From positions 31,842 through 95,841 of the forward strand of contig NZ_JAAGAA010000015.1 of NCBI RefSeq assembly GCF_010435965.1: a stretch of DNA of 64,000 nucleotides, written 5' to 3'. This document shows positions 17,053-27,700 of the stretch, one piece after another (position 1 is the first letter of the stretch; each line of letters begins with the position of its first letter). Made by a program: the position numbers and the translations under genes. The notes under the pieces are model-generated. The model saw nothing but the letters and a program-made list of their open reading frames with translations. It made no database searches and was not told where the DNA came from. This stretch comes from Crenobacter caeni (GTDB taxonomy: Bacteria; Pseudomonadota; Gammaproteobacteria; Burkholderiales; Chromobacteriaceae).

Positions 17053-20000
17053 ACATCCTGCTGGTTTCACAGTGCGACAAACGTGCGCTGACCGAGACGC
17101 GCCGCATCCTCGACCAGTTTGCCGAACGGCGCGGCGACCGCGTGTGGCAGACGCCGATCACCCAGGCCGGCCTAGACACTTTACGCAAGCTGTTGCGCAA
17201 GACCGCACGCAAAAACACTGCCGTCGCCTGCCACTGGCTACGCGGCCGCGACCACAGCGAACTCATGTGGATCGTTGGCGATGCGCGCCGCTTCAACGCC
17301 CAGGGCAGCGTACCCACCAACACCACCCAAAGCGATGTTTTGCGCGACCACGACGAAAACGACTGGCTGACCGGCGAAGACATTCGCCTCGTCGCTACCC
17401 TGGCGGCGTTGTTTCACGACCTTGGTAAAGCCTGCGAAGCCTTCCAGATGCGCTTGCGCAGCAAACAGAAACTGCCCGCCAACCTTTACCGCCACGAATG
17501 GGTGTCGCTGCGGCTGATCCAGGCCTTTGTCGGGCAGGACGACGACGCCAGCTGGCTGGCGCGACTGCAAGATGCGGCGCAGATGACGACGGTCAACTGG
17601 AAAAAGCACCTGAAACAGGCTGCCCTGCGCGACGGCGAAGACGCCCAGGCCCGCGGCAACAAGCCGTTTACTGATGGCGTGCTGCCACCCTTGGCTGCCG
17701 CCGTGTGCTGGCTGGTGCTCAGTCATCACCGCCTGCCAGTCAGCAACGATGAAACGCTGACCGCCGCTCGCATCGATACCGGCTTGTGTGACCTCAATAG
17801 CCAGTGGAATCAGCCCTTCGACAACGTCACCGTCAAAGAGGCCAAGCCTTACTGGCAGTTTCCCTACGGACTGCCGTGTGACGACAAGCTGTGGCGCGAG
17901 CGGGTGGCCGATATCGCCCGGCAGCTGGCTGCACGCCAAAGCGCGGCGACGCCGTGGCTGGATCAGCCTTACCCGCTGCATCTGGCGCGGCTCACACTGA
18001 TGCTGGCCGACCATCACTTTTCCAGCCAGACCGTCAAGCAAGGCTGGCTGGCTGGCAAGGAAGACGAAACCGCCTTCGCCAACACCCTGAGCCATCCCCA
18101 GAAAAACGACCCCAAGCACCAGGGCCGCCAGTTCAACCAGACCTTGCCCGAACACCTGAACGGCGTCGCCCGTCATGCGTTGAGTACTGCCCGCGCCTTG
18201 CCCGACATTGCCCGCGCGCTGCCCACGCTGGGCCGTCATCCCCTGCTGCAAAAGCGCAGCGCCGACCCGCGTTTTGCCTGGCAGGACAAGGCCTATGATC
18301 TGGCCGCCAGCTTGCGGGAACGCGCCGCCGCGCACGGTGCATTCGTCGTCAATCTGGCCTCGACCGGCTGCGGCAAGACGCTGGCCAACGCCCGCATCAT
18401 GTACGCCTTGGCGCGGCCGGACACCGGTTTTCGCTGCGCCTTCGCGCTAGGTCTGCGTACGCTGACGCTGCAAACCGGCCATGCCTTTCGCGACAAATTG
18501 AATCTGGGCGAAGACCAGCTCGCCATCCGCGTCGGTGGCGCGGCCAGTCGCGAGCTGTTCGAGCAGCAGGCCAAGGATGCCGAAACTGCTGCTGAGGCGA
18601 CCGGCTCGGCCTCAAGCGAGGCGCTGCTGGACGAAGACAGCGCCATCCACTTTGAAGGCAACCCCGATCACCCGCTGTTACAGCAACTCAGCCACGATCC
18701 GCGCTTCAATGCCTTGTTGGCCGCACCGCTGCTGGTCTGCACCATCGACCACCTGACGCCTGCCACCGAAGGCACTCGTGGCGGCCGGCAGATTGCGCCC
18801 ATGCTGCGGCTATTGAGTTCGGACTTGGTGCTGGATGAACCGGATGACTTTTCGGTGGAAGATATGCCGGCACTCACGCGCCTCGTGTACTGGGCGGGTT
18901 TGCTTGGCAGCCGCGTGCTGCTGTCGTCCGCCACCTTGCCGCCAGCGCTGGTGCAGTGCCTGTTTGATGCCTGGCTGGCCGGTCGCGCCCAATACCAGCA
19001 ACATCGCGGCCAGCCCGGCTTGCCGCTGGATGCCTGCTGCCTGTGGGTAGACGAAAACGGTAGCCATGCAGCCAACTGTGGCGACAGCGCCAGCTTCGCC
19101 GCGCAACACCTGGCCTTTGCCCGCCGACGCAGCGACTGGCTGGCTAGCCAGAAACCACGCCGCACCGCGGCCTTGCTGCCACTCACTGGCGTGCCACGCG
19201 ATGAAAAAAACCTGTTTGAGCCGCTGGCCAGCCTGCTGCGCGAACAGGCGTGGCAATTGCATGCGGCCAACCATGACTGTGATCCGCACACCGGCAAGCG
19301 CGTCAGCATCGGTCTGATCCGCCTCGCACATATCGACAAGATTTACCCGCTGGCCCGCGCTCTGTACGCGCAAGCTGCGCCAGCCGGCAGCCGTATTCAT
19401 CTGTGCGTTTACCACTCGCAATACCCGCTGTTGTTGCGCTCCGCCATCGAACGGCGGCTGGACGCTGCGCTGACCCGTCATAAAAGGGAGGCGCTGTTCA
19501 GCCTGCCCGACATCCGCGCCAGGCTGGACGGCAGCCCGGCCGAAGATCACCTGTTTATCGTGCTGTCTTCGCCAGTCAGCGAGGTTGGCCGCGACCACTC
19601 GTACAACTGGGCCATCGCCGAACCATCGTCCATGCGTTCGCTGATCCAACTGTCCGGCCGCGTGCGCCGCCATTGGCCTGAACCCTACGAAACGCCAAAT
19701 CTGCTAATCCTGCAACACAGCCTGGCCGCCTGGCTGGGGCAAAGGCCCGCCTATTGCCGCCCCGGTTTCGAAAACGGCAATTTCAAACTCAAAGCGCACG
19801 ATCTGGGCACCCTCCTGCCCGAATCCGACTACCGCCACCCCGACGCTCGCCCGCGGCTACTGCCACGGGCAGACTTGCAGCCCGAGTACCGGCTGGTGGA
19901 TCTTGAACACGCAAGGCTGCAGGCTGACCTTAACCAGACGCACATGCCTGCCCAACGTCGTGGTGAAAGCGACCAAGCCAGGCTATGCGCCGCCAGTTGC

Positions 20001-20402
20001 TGGGCCATGCCCCGCGCCAGCCTGCACGGCGCGCTGCAAAAAAAACAGCCCTTCCGCCAAAGTCACGGCGAGGAGTGGGAGATGGTGGTGCTGCCCGATG
20101 AAGATGGCGGCATCCGCCTGATACGGCGGGAAGAGGGCGACAAAAAATGGGAAGTCCGCGAGTCGGACAACAACCATCTGATTCACCCGATCAGCGATGA
20201 TGAATTGCTAACAGGGCAGGACATCCGTCCGTGGGGTAATGAAGACTACCTGACCGAACTCGCCGCGCTGGCCGCCACCATGGACATGGAAGACACCGCC
20301 TGTGCCCGTCGCTACGGCGGCTTCAGCTTGCGTGTCGACAGCAATAATCTGCAAGGCTGGCACTTTCACCCTGCACTGGGATTTTGCCAAAAGCGGGATT
20401 GA
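17049..20402 (+). CDS. cas3: Cas2-Cas3 fusion nuclease-helicase, type I-F
   Basis: A 1117-residue fusion typical of type I-F. Residues 1-95 are the Cas2 domain (MNILLVSQCDKRALTETRRI). The HD nuclease motif is at 123-124 (ALFHDLGKA). The SF2 helicase follows: Walker A in NLASTGCGKTLANARI (about 438), Walker B LVLDEPDDF (about 593), motif III SSATLPPAL, motif VI IQLSGRVRRHW (about 866), then a C-terminal domain. It degrades DNA recruited by Cascade and also takes part in spacer acquisition. ATG at 17049 overlaps the cas1 stop. A hairpin terminator follows. Confidence 0.96.
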   Translation: MNILLVSQCDKRALTETRRILDQFAERRGDRVWQTPITQAGLDTLRKLLRKTARKNTAVACHWLRGRDHSELMWIVGDARRFNAQGSVPTNTTQSDVLRDHDENDWLTGEDIRLVATLAALFHDLGKACEAFQMRLRSKQKLPANLYRHEWVSLRLIQAFVGQDDDASWLARLQDAAQMTTVNWKKHLKQAALRDGEDAQARGNKPFTDGVLPPLAAAVCWLVLSHHRLPVSNDETLTAARIDTGLCDLNSQWNQPFDNVTVKEAKPYWQFPYGLPCDDKLWRERVADIARQLAARQSAATPWLDQPYPLHLARLTLMLADHHFSSQTVKQGWLAGKEDETAFANTLSHPQKNDPKHQGRQFNQTLPEHLNGVARHALSTARALPDIARALPTLGRHPLLQKRSADPRFAWQDKAYDLAASLRERAAAHGAFVVNLASTGCGKTLANARIMYALARPDTGFRCAFALGLRTLTLQTGHAFRDKLNLGEDQLAIRVGGAASRELFEQQAKDAETAAEATGSASSEALLDEDSAIHFEGNPDHPLLQQLSHDPRFNALLAAPLLVCTIDHLTPATEGTRGGRQIAPMLRLLSSDLVLDEPDDFSVEDMPALTRLVYWAGLLGSRVLLSSATLPPALVQCLFDAWLAGRAQYQQHRGQPGLPLDACCLWVDENGSHAANCGDSASFAAQHLAFARRRSDWLASQKPRRTAALLPLTGVPRDEKNLFEPLASLLREQAWQLHAANHDCDPHTGKRVSIGLIRLAHIDKIYPLARALYAQAAPAGSRIHLCVYHSQYPLLLRSAIERRLDAALTRHKREALFSLPDIRARLDGSPAEDHLFIVLSSPVSEVGRDHSYNWAIAEPSSMRSLIQLSGRVRRHWPEPYETPNLLILQHSLAAWLGQRPAYCRPGFENGNFKLKAHDLGTLLPESDYRHPDARPRLLPRADLQPEYRLVDLEHARLQADLNQTHMPAQRRGESDQARLCAASCWAMPRASLHGALQKKQPFRQSHGEEWEMVVLPDEDGGIRLIRREEGDKKWEVRESDNNHLIHPISDDELLTGQDIRPWGNEDYLTELAALAATMDMEDTACARRYGGFSLRVDSNNLQGWHFHPALGFCQKRD

Positions 20403-20418
20403 GCGCGGCGGACATATT

Positions 20419-20453
20419 TGTGGCCAACTTTAAGGTTGGCCACAGGTGTTTTT
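20419..20453 (+). terminator. Terminator between cas2-3 and csy1
   Basis: TGTGGCCAAC (20419-20428), loop TTTAAG, GTTGGCCACA (20435-20444), then five T (20449-20453). It implies that cas1-cas2-3 and csy1-4 are separate transcription units. The arms share GGCCAAC/GTTGGCC with the terminator after cas6f. Confidence 0.8.
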
Positions 20454-20481
20454 AAGGCAAATCAAAGCATTATTCATTCAG

Positions 20482-20519
20482 CAATGATATTTTCGTAATT
20501 GAATTATGACAATGATATT
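20482..20519 (+). promoter_or_regulatory. Direct repeats upstream of csy1
   Basis: CAATGATATT occurs at 20482-20491 and again at 20510-20519, 28 bases apart, in the AT-rich gap between the cas2-3 terminator and csy1. This is where the csy promoter must lie. The repeats could be paired binding sites for a regulator; no clear -35/-10 pair was identified. Confidence 0.4.
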
Positions 20520-20581
20520 GCAGGAAGGATTCATGGTCTGTGATGGCCAAGTGCTTCCAAACCCTTTTGCAGGTGGAGGAT

Positions 20582-21982
20582 ATGGGCGAACAAACACCCC
20601 GCAGCAAGACCCTTGCGGCCTTGATTGCCGAATTTATTCACGGCCGCCTCACCGACAAGCTCGACAAGCTTGCCGAAGACGACCCCAAACGCGACGCGCT
20701 GCTTGCGCAATACCAGCCCACCGTCTGGCTGGCAGACGCGGCCCGCCGCGTGTCGCAATTGCAGCTGGTGACGCACCCGCTGAAAGCCACCCATCCTGAT
20801 GCTCGTGGCAGCAGCCTGTTTGTCACCCCTGATAGCCTGCCGGTGCGGCAGGAGGTCGGCACCCATGCACTGGCCGGTTTTGCCAGTGATGTGGTGGGCA
20901 ATGCGGCGGCACTGGATGTGTATAAATTCCTCAAGCTGGAGCACGAGGGCTGCAGCCTGCTGGCGCTGTTGCAGGCTAGCGATGCCGATGTACTGGCGGC
21001 CTTGAGCGACGATGCCGAACAGGCCGAAGCCTGGCGCGAGGCGTTTTGCAGCATTACCGAGCCGGCCGGCGGCCCCGCCAGCCATAGCCTGGCCAAACAG
21101 GTCTACTGGCCGGTGTCGCCAGACGACTTTCCGCCCGATGCGCTGGATGACAGTCATTTCCACCTGCTGTCGGTGCTGAATTCCAGCGCGGTGTCGCACT
21201 GGCTGTATAGCCGGATTCAGACGCACCGTTTTGGCGAGGATGGCAAGGCAGCGCGGCAGGCGCGGCGCGATGGCGTGGCGCATCCGCATGGCTATCACGA
21301 TTACCCCTTGCTGGCCGAGGAGAAAAAAGGCGGCACCAAGCCGCAGAACATCTCCCAGCTCAATAGCGAGCGCAAGGGCAGCAACTACCTGATCGTCTCC
21401 TTGCCGCCACTGTGGGACAGCAGCCTCACCCGCCCGCTGTATGGTGTGGACAGCCTGTTCGTGCGTTTTGGCCGCCTGCCGCAGGTACGCCGCCTGTTGC
21501 GTGAGCTGCGCAACTACCTCGGCAAGCAAAAGCCCGAGGCCAACAATATGCATATCCGTAATCGTCGCGATGCTTGGCTGGATGACATTTTTACCGAGCT
21601 ATTGCAGTTTGGCGCGGCGTTCAGCAATGGCTTGCCCAAGGGCTGGACGGCCGATAACAACTGCCGTCTGCCGCTGGATGAGCAATGCTGGCTGGACCCG
21701 TACCGCGCCGAAGACGACGCAGACTTCAATCAGACTTTCCAGCGGCAGGATTGGCCGACTCAGCTGGCCGAGCGCTTTGCGCGCTGGCTCAACGGCCAAC
21801 TGGGGGCGGAGCGCCTTGCGAAAAACCAGTTGTCGCTGAACGAGGCCGAATTTGACTACTGGCGGCGCGAGCTGGCGCACGATCTGGCCTGGCAGCGTGA
21901 TCTGGATACCAGGCGCCGCGGGCTGGACAACCGCCTGTTGCCCACCGCCAGCACCGAGGAGGCACAGCATGAGCCAGCCTAA
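20582..21982 (+). CDS. csy1: Cas8f (Csy1), large subunit of the type I-F Cascade
   Basis: A 466-residue subunit that recognises the GG-type PAM and pairs with Cas5f at the 5' handle of the crRNA. The N-terminal block matches Csy1: LADAARRVSQLQLVTHPLKA then THPDARGSSLF; downstream KPQNISQLNSERKGSNYL and LPPLW are also family signatures. I chose the ATG at 20582, six bases after GGTGGAGG; an in-frame ATG at 20543 lacks support. The stop overlaps the csy2 start by 14 bases. Confidence 0.94.
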   Translation: MGEQTPRSKTLAALIAEFIHGRLTDKLDKLAEDDPKRDALLAQYQPTVWLADAARRVSQLQLVTHPLKATHPDARGSSLFVTPDSLPVRQEVGTHALAGFASDVVGNAAALDVYKFLKLEHEGCSLLALLQASDADVLAALSDDAEQAEAWREAFCSITEPAGGPASHSLAKQVYWPVSPDDFPPDALDDSHFHLLSVLNSSAVSHWLYSRIQTHRFGEDGKAARQARRDGVAHPHGYHDYPLLAEEKKGGTKPQNISQLNSERKGSNYLIVSLPPLWDSSLTRPLYGVDSLFVRFGRLPQVRRLLRELRNYLGKQKPEANNMHIRNRRDAWLDDIFTELLQFGAAFSNGLPKGWTADNNCRLPLDEQCWLDPYRAEDDADFNQTFQRQDWPTQLAERFARWLNGQLGAERLAKNQLSLNEAEFDYWRRELAHDLAWQRDLDTRRRGLDNRLLPTASTEEAQHEPA

Positions 21983-22964
21983 ACTGCCCGATATCGACGC
22001 GCTGCTGCACATCCCGCAGTTGTCGGTACAAAACGCCAATGCCATCAGCGGCCCGCACAGCTGGGGCCACCCCGGCCCCACGCATTTCACCGGCCAGATG
22101 ACGGCACTGGAACGCAAGCTCGGCGCGGATTTTGGCCTGCACTTTGTCGCAGTCGGCATCATCAGCCACGGCTACCAGACCCAGACCAATGGCGATTATG
22201 TGCAGCGTTTCAACCTCAGCCGCAACCCGGTCGGCAAGGATGGTTCAACCTGCGCCATTGTTGAGGAAGGCCGCATTCACCTGCAGCTGTCGCTGGTCTA
22301 CGGCCTGCAACTGGATACGGCACGCAAAGCCGCCAGCGATGAGACGCTGGACGCGCTGGCGCAACAGGTTGACCGCACGCTGGAAACCTTGCGCATTGCC
22401 GGTGGCAGCGTCTTGCCCGGCCGCAGTGCACTCAAGCCGCGCCTGATCAGGCTGGCCGATGGCGAAGATGATCGCGCCACGCAGTTCCGCCATTTGCGCC
22501 GTTACCTGATGCCGGGCTATGCACTGGTAGCGCGTGACGACCTGCTGCATAGCCATCTGGCCACGCTGCAGCAGGACACACCCGACGCCAGCCTGCTGGA
22601 TGCCTGGCTCGACCAGTCGCGCCTGAACCATACCCCGACGCAAGACGACGAAGGCAACACTGTCTGGCAGGCGCAGCGTGGCAGTGGCCAGGGCTGGATG
22701 GTGCCGCTGCCGGTGGGCTACGGCGCGATTTCGCCGCTGTATGAGGCTGGCACGGTAGCAGGCACCCGCGACGACAGCACGCCGGTGCGCTTTGTCGAAA
22801 GCCTGTATTCGCTGGGCCAGTGGCTCAGCCCGCATCGCCTGCACGATTATCGCCAGCTTTTGTGGTACCCGACGCACGACGCGGCCAGCGGTGTTTACCG
22901 CTGCCGCAATGACTACCAAGCAGCCACCCAAACCGAACACGACACTGTGGGAGTAACAGCATGA
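21969..22964 (+). CDS. csy2: Cas5f (Csy2), type I-F Cascade subunit
   Basis: A 331-residue RAMP-fold protein forming a heterodimer with Csy1 at the crRNA 5' end. Signatures: [40 protein letters not shown] and [14 protein letters not shown]. It starts inside the end of csy1 and its stop overlaps csy3 (ATGA), so the four csy genes are translationally coupled. Confidence 0.94.
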   Translation: MSQPKLPDIDALLHIPQLSVQNANAISGPHSWGHPGPTHFTGQMTALERKLGADFGLHFVAVGIISHGYQTQTNGDYVQRFNLSRNPVGKDGSTCAIVEEGRIHLQLSLVYGLQLDTARKAASDETLDALAQQVDRTLETLRIAGGSVLPGRSALKPRLIRLADGEDDRATQFRHLRRYLMPGYALVARDDLLHSHLATLQQDTPDASLLDAWLDQSRLNHTPTQDDEGNTVWQAQRGSGQGWMVPLPVGYGAISPLYEAGTVAGTRDDSTPVRFVESLYSLGQWLSPHRLHDYRQLLWYPTHDAASGVYRCRNDYQAATQTEHDTVGVTA

Positions 22965-23983
22965 GCAAACTGGAAAACGCCTCCGTCCTCGCTTTTGAAC
23001 GCAAGCTGGATCCGTCCGACGCGCTGTTTTTTGCCGGCAACTGGGCCGACCGCCAGACCAGCGAAGCTTGGACGCATGTCGAAGTGCGTGAAAAATCCGT
23101 GCGCGGCACCATCTCCAACCGTCTGAAAGCCAAAGATCAGGATCCGGCCAAACTCGACGCCGCGATTGAAAACCCCAACCTGCAAACCGTCGATGTCGCC
23201 ACCCTGCCGCACGATGCAGACACCCTGAAAGTGCGTTTCACCTTGCGTGTACTGGCCGGCGTGGGCGAGCCTTCCGCCTGCAACAAGGCCGATTACCGCG
23301 CCAAGCTGCTGGCCACCGTCGCCGCCTATCGCGAGGCTCACGGCTTTGGCGAGCTGGCGCAACGCTATGCGGCCAACCTGGCCAATGGCCGCTATCTGTG
23401 GCGTAACCGTATCGGCGCCGAACAGGTGGAAGTCCATGTCGAGCAGCTGCAAGACGGCAAGGCCGTGCAGGGTTGGACCTTCGATGCGTTGGCGATGGGC
23501 CTGAACGAGCTCGCCTCTGGTGGCAATGTCATCGAGCTGGGTGCGCTGATCGAAGACGGCCTCGCCGGCAAGGCGCATGTGTTGCTGCAAATCACCGCCT
23601 ATGTGCGCAGCGGTGCCGGACAAGAGGTGTTTCCGAGTCAGGAGCTGATTCTCGACCGTGGCCGTGGCGACAAGAGCAAGACGCTGTATTTTGTGACGCA
23701 GAAAGACCGCAAGATCGCCGCCATCCACTCGCAAAAGATCGGCAACGCCCTGCGCACCATCGATACCTGGTACGAAGACGCCGCCGCTAACGGCCCTATC
23801 GCCATCGAGCCCTACGGCTCAGTCACCACCCAGGGTAAGGCTTATCGCCAACCCAAGCAGAAGCTCGACTTCTACACCCTGCTCGACAACTGGGTGCTGA
23901 AAGATGCCACGCCACCAGCCGAACAGCAGCATTTCGTTATCGCCACCCTGATTCGCGGCGGCGTATTCGGTGAGGCGGGCTAA
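22961..23983 (+). CDS. csy3: Cas7f (Csy3), backbone subunit of type I-F Cascade
   Basis: A 340-residue RAMP protein that lines the crRNA in multiple copies. The start ([20 protein letters not shown]), [17 protein letters not shown] and the basic thumb-like loop regions are as in known Csy3 proteins. It overlaps csy2 by four bases and is followed after three bases by cas6f. Confidence 0.95.
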   Translation: MSKLENASVLAFERKLDPSDALFFAGNWADRQTSEAWTHVEVREKSVRGTISNRLKAKDQDPAKLDAAIENPNLQTVDVATLPHDADTLKVRFTLRVLAGVGEPSACNKADYRAKLLATVAAYREAHGFGELAQRYAANLANGRYLWRNRIGAEQVEVHVEQLQDGKAVQGWTFDALAMGLNELASGGNVIELGALIEDGLAGKAHVLLQITAYVRSGAGQEVFPSQELILDRGRGDKSKTLYFVTQKDRKIAAIHSQKIGNALRTIDTWYEDAAANGPIAIEPYGSVTTQGKAYRQPKQKLDFYTLLDNWVLKDATPPAEQQHFVIATLIRGGVFGEAG

Positions 23984-23986
23984 ACC

Positions 23987-24574
23987 ATGGACCACTATCT
24001 GGATATCCGCCTGAGGCCGGACCCGGAATTCGCCCTGCCGCTATTGATGGGCGCGCTGTACGTCAAGCTGCACCGCGTGCTGGCCGCGCAGCAGCGCAGC
24101 GACATCGGCGCGAGCTTCCCCGGCTATTCGCTGGTGACCCCAACCGGCAAAGGCAAAACCGTACCGCCCACGCTGGGCGACACCTTGCGCCTGCACGGTA
24201 GTGCCTCCGCGCTGGATGGCCTGATGGCCGCCAACTGGCTGGCCGGCATGCGCGACCACGTCACGCTGGGCAATATCCAGCCGGTGCCGCTACACGCCAG
24301 CCTCATCCGCGTACAGCGCAAGCAGGCCAAGAGCAACCCGGGTAAGGAACGCGAGCGGCTGATGCGGCGCAAGGGCGTCAGCGAAGCCGAAGCACTGCAG
24401 CTGATCCCAGACGACAAGGCCAAATGGCTGGATTTGCCTTACCTGACGTTGACGAGCCAGAGCACCGGCCAACGCTTCCTGCTGTTTATTGCGCAGCAAG
24501 CGGCAACGCAGGCGGCCAGCGGCGAATTCAACGCCTACGCACTGAGTCAGACCGCCACCCTGCCGGCGTTTTAA
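23987..24574 (+). CDS. cas6f: Cas6f (Csy4), CRISPR RNA endonuclease
   Basis: A 195-residue endonuclease that cuts pre-crRNA at the base of the repeat hairpin and stays bound to it. The first 15 residues (MDHYLDIRLRPDPEF) equal those of Pseudomonas Csy4 as I recall it; catalytic His29 is present in VKLHRVL, and the basic helix (QAKSNPGKERERLMRRKG) and SQSTGQRF block are conserved. An insertion of several residues around position 45-60 (GYSLVTPTGKGKTVPPT) distinguishes it from Csy4. It sits immediately before the leader and array. Confidence 0.95.
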   Translation: MDHYLDIRLRPDPEFALPLLMGALYVKLHRVLAAQQRSDIGASFPGYSLVTPTGKGKTVPPTLGDTLRLHGSASALDGLMAANWLAGMRDHVTLGNIQPVPLHASLIRVQRKQAKSNPGKERERLMRRKGVSEAEALQLIPDDKAKWLDLPYLTLTSQSTGQRFLLFIAQQAATQAASGEFNAYALSQTATLPAF

Positions 24575-24581
24575 CGGCAAC

Positions 24582-24622
24582 GGGTTGCGGCCAACCTACC
24601 AGCGTTGGCCGCAACCCTTTTT
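24582..24622 (+). terminator. Terminator after cas6f
   Basis: GGGTTGCGGCCAAC (24582-24595) and GTTGGCCGCAACCC (24604-24617) are perfect 14-bp arms around an 8-base loop, followed by TTTTT. It isolates the csy operon from the CRISPR leader. Confidence 0.93.
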
Positions 24623-24743
24623 GGGGTGAGTAAATCCTGTTCTTTAAAAATCAGAGACTTATGGCAAGGCGTGGAAAAAGGGTTTCTAGCAGTAAAGTCG
24701 CTGTGCGCCTTGCCAGCCAAGGCGTGCAGCCGGAAGGCCGCTA
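24623..24743 (+). promoter_or_regulatory. CRISPR leader with a consensus IHF site
   Basis: This 121-base stretch between the cas6f terminator and the first repeat is the leader. AATCAGAGACTTA at 24649-24661 matches the IHF consensus (WATCAR-N4-TTR) at every fixed position, 83 bases before the first repeat; IHF bending of the leader is known to guide integration in type I-F systems. CAAGGCGTG occurs twice (24665-24673 and 24718-24726), and CGCCTTG/CAAGGCG (24706-24712/24718-24724) can form a hairpin. Confidence 0.75.
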
Positions 24744-27700
24744 GTTCACTGCCGGACAGGCAGCTCAGAAAATTTCCGAGTCAAGGGGATGATATGAAAG
24801 ACCGTTCACTGCCGGACAGGCAGCTCAGAAAATGGAAAAACATGATTTGTTGCTCGAACGGGCGTTCACTGCCGGACAGGCAGCTCAGAAATCCATCCTT
24901 CGGCCTGCCGCTTGGCAGCAAACGTTCACTGCCGGACAGGCAGCTCAGAAATTGTGGATGGCTGGGTTACGCCTCGTCATCCAGTTCACTGCCGGACAGG
25001 CAGCTCAGAAAACATCATCGTCGCTCCGCAGTCCACCCAGACAGTTCACTGCCGGACAGGCAGCTCAGAAATGAAGGCAATCTTCGTCAACCTGAAGACC
25101 ACCTGTTCACTGCCGGACAGGCAGCTCAGAAAAGAGGCTGGCGAGGTCGATCTCAACGCTTTCAGTTCACTGCCGGACAGGCAGCTCAGAAACTGATGAT
25201 CGACAAGGGGCAGGCCGGCTACGAGTTCACTGCCGGACAGGCAGCTCAGAAATTTAGGGAAACGGTCGGGAAGCAGTTGGGACAGTTCACTGCCGGACAG
25301 GCAGCTCAGAAATGAGACTGCGGGGTAGCCTCAAAAGGAGGCGTGTTCACTGCCGGACAGGCAGCTCAGAAAAGATCATCCGGCAGATCGGCCTTCCTGT
25401 GTCCGTTCACTGCCGGACAGGCAGCTCAGAAAACGGTTTTGACGCCTCTTACGGCCGTGTTTGTGTTCACTGCCGGACAGGCAGCTCAGAAAGCTGTGGT
25501 GCTTGCATCCGTCCAGGAGCCGCCGTTCACTGCCGGACAGGCAGCTCAGAAAAGCCAGGTCAGCGCGGACGCCGTTGCGCCATGGTTCACTGCCGGACAG
25601 GCAGCTCAGAAAATCCACGGCACGCGGTTCTGGCCGATGCGCCAGTTCACTGCCGCACAGGCAGCTCAGAAAGTACTTGGTGGCCTTGGCGGCGATCAGC
25701 GCGTGTTCACTGCCGGACAGGCAGCTCAGAAATGCACGGCGGACACTTCGAGCGCGTCCGGGATGTTCACTGCCGGACAGGCAGCTCAGAAATTAACTGC
25801 CACCGTCGCCGGAGAGAGCTGGATGTTCACTGCCGGACAGGCAGCTCAGAAAGCCCCGCTTTGGCAGACACAGCGCCGGGTGCGGTTCACTGCCGGACAG
25901 GCAGCTCAGAAATGGAACACCACCGCCAACGCCGCCGTCACCGTGTTCACTGCCGGACAGGCAGCTCAGAAATGGAGGCGATGAGCCAGAAGCTGCTGGC
26001 GAAGGTTCACTGCCGGACAGGCAGCTCAGAAAATACACCTACACTGGTAACCAGATTGGCTGGTGTTCACTGCCGGACAGGCAGCTCAGAAACGTCAGCA
26101 GCGGCTACTACCGCATTCGCGCTAAGTTCACTGCCGGACAGGCAGCTCAGAAATGTCTGGCGCGTAGTTCAGCCGGTTGGTGCGCGTTCACTGCCGGACA
26201 GGCAGCTCAGAAAGGCAGGTTCAGGCGCCACACAAAACGCCACGGGTTCACTGCCGGACAGGCAGCTCAGAAATATAAGCGCATCGTGCTGTGCCTGGGC
26301 GGGACGTTCACTGCCGGACAGGCAGCTCAGAAAGAAACTGCCGCACGTGACTAGGGCGGCCAGCTGTTCACTGCCGGACAGGCAGCTCAGAAATTGCGCC
26401 CGGGCGGGCTGTTGGTGGTTGTGTGGTTCACTGCCGGACAGGCAGCTCAGAAATGATGCCCCGGCATCGCCGCCGGCGGCAAGTCGTTCACTGCCGGACA
26501 GGCAGCTCAGAAATGACCGACCGGGCCGAATACCTCTGTAGCCTTGTTCACTGCCGGACAGGCAGCTCAGAAAAAATGCTGCTGATCGTATTGGGACATG
26601 CTGACGTTCACTGCCGGACAGGCAGCTCAGAAAAGCAAGTACCACGCTTACGACAAGCAGGGCGAGTTCACTGCCGGACAGGCAGCTCAGAAAGGATGGC
26701 ATCACGCTGCTGACCCCGCTCGACCGTTCACTGCCGGACAGGCAGCTCAGAAATCGTGCTCGGCCTGCGCTCTCGCTTCGCGGTCGTTCACTGCCGGACA
26801 GGCAGCTCAGAAAACATACAGATAGTTGGTGGCGCTGGCGGCCAGTGTTCACTGCCGGACAGGCAGCTCAGAAAGTATCAGTCTGTCGCGTGATGTCGAG
26901 GTGTGGGTTCACTGCCGGACAGGCAGCTCAGAAATTCTCCCGTGCCGCGTTGTGCTCGGCATAGGTGTTCACTGCCGGACAGGCAGCTCAGAAATCAACG
27001 TCTCACGGCTTCGGACGGTTCAAATGGTTCACTGCCGGACAGGCAGCTCAGAAAAAGCGCCGCCCGACCATGCTTGTCTACTGCGAGTTCACTGCCGGAC
27101 AGGCAGCTCAGAAACGCTGCGCCTGGCGGTGCGCGTACTGGCCGACGTTCACTGCCGGACAGGCAGCTCAGAAAAGCAGAAACCAAGCGCACATCGTCGC
27201 GGTGATGTTCACTGCCGGACAGGCAGCTCAGAAAAAGAACGTCGCCCCCAAGCTGGGCCTGAACTGGTTCACTGCCGGACAGGCAGCTCAGAAAAGCCCC
27301 ATGATGCCGATCTTCTGCCGAAAATCGTTCACTGCCGGACAGGCAGCTCAGAAATCATACGACTTGCCGCCACCTGGCGCACCAATGTTCACTGCCGGAC
27401 AGGCAGCTCAGAAATTCGCGTTTCGATTTGATCTCAGTCCTCAACAGTTCACTGCCGGACAGGCAGCTCAGAAAACCCTGCACAAGCGATTGTTAAGCAA
27501 CCGCTTGTTCACTGCCGGACAGGCAGCTCAGAAACTCCTGTTGCGGTGTTGGCCACTGGTCGCCGAGTTCACTGCCGGACAGGCAGCTCAGAAAATGCAG
27601 GTGAGCAAGACCAAGGTGCGGCTGGAGTTCACTGCCGGACAGGCAGCTCAGAAATCAGTAACAAACACGCACATACACACTTACCTGTTCACTGCCGGAC

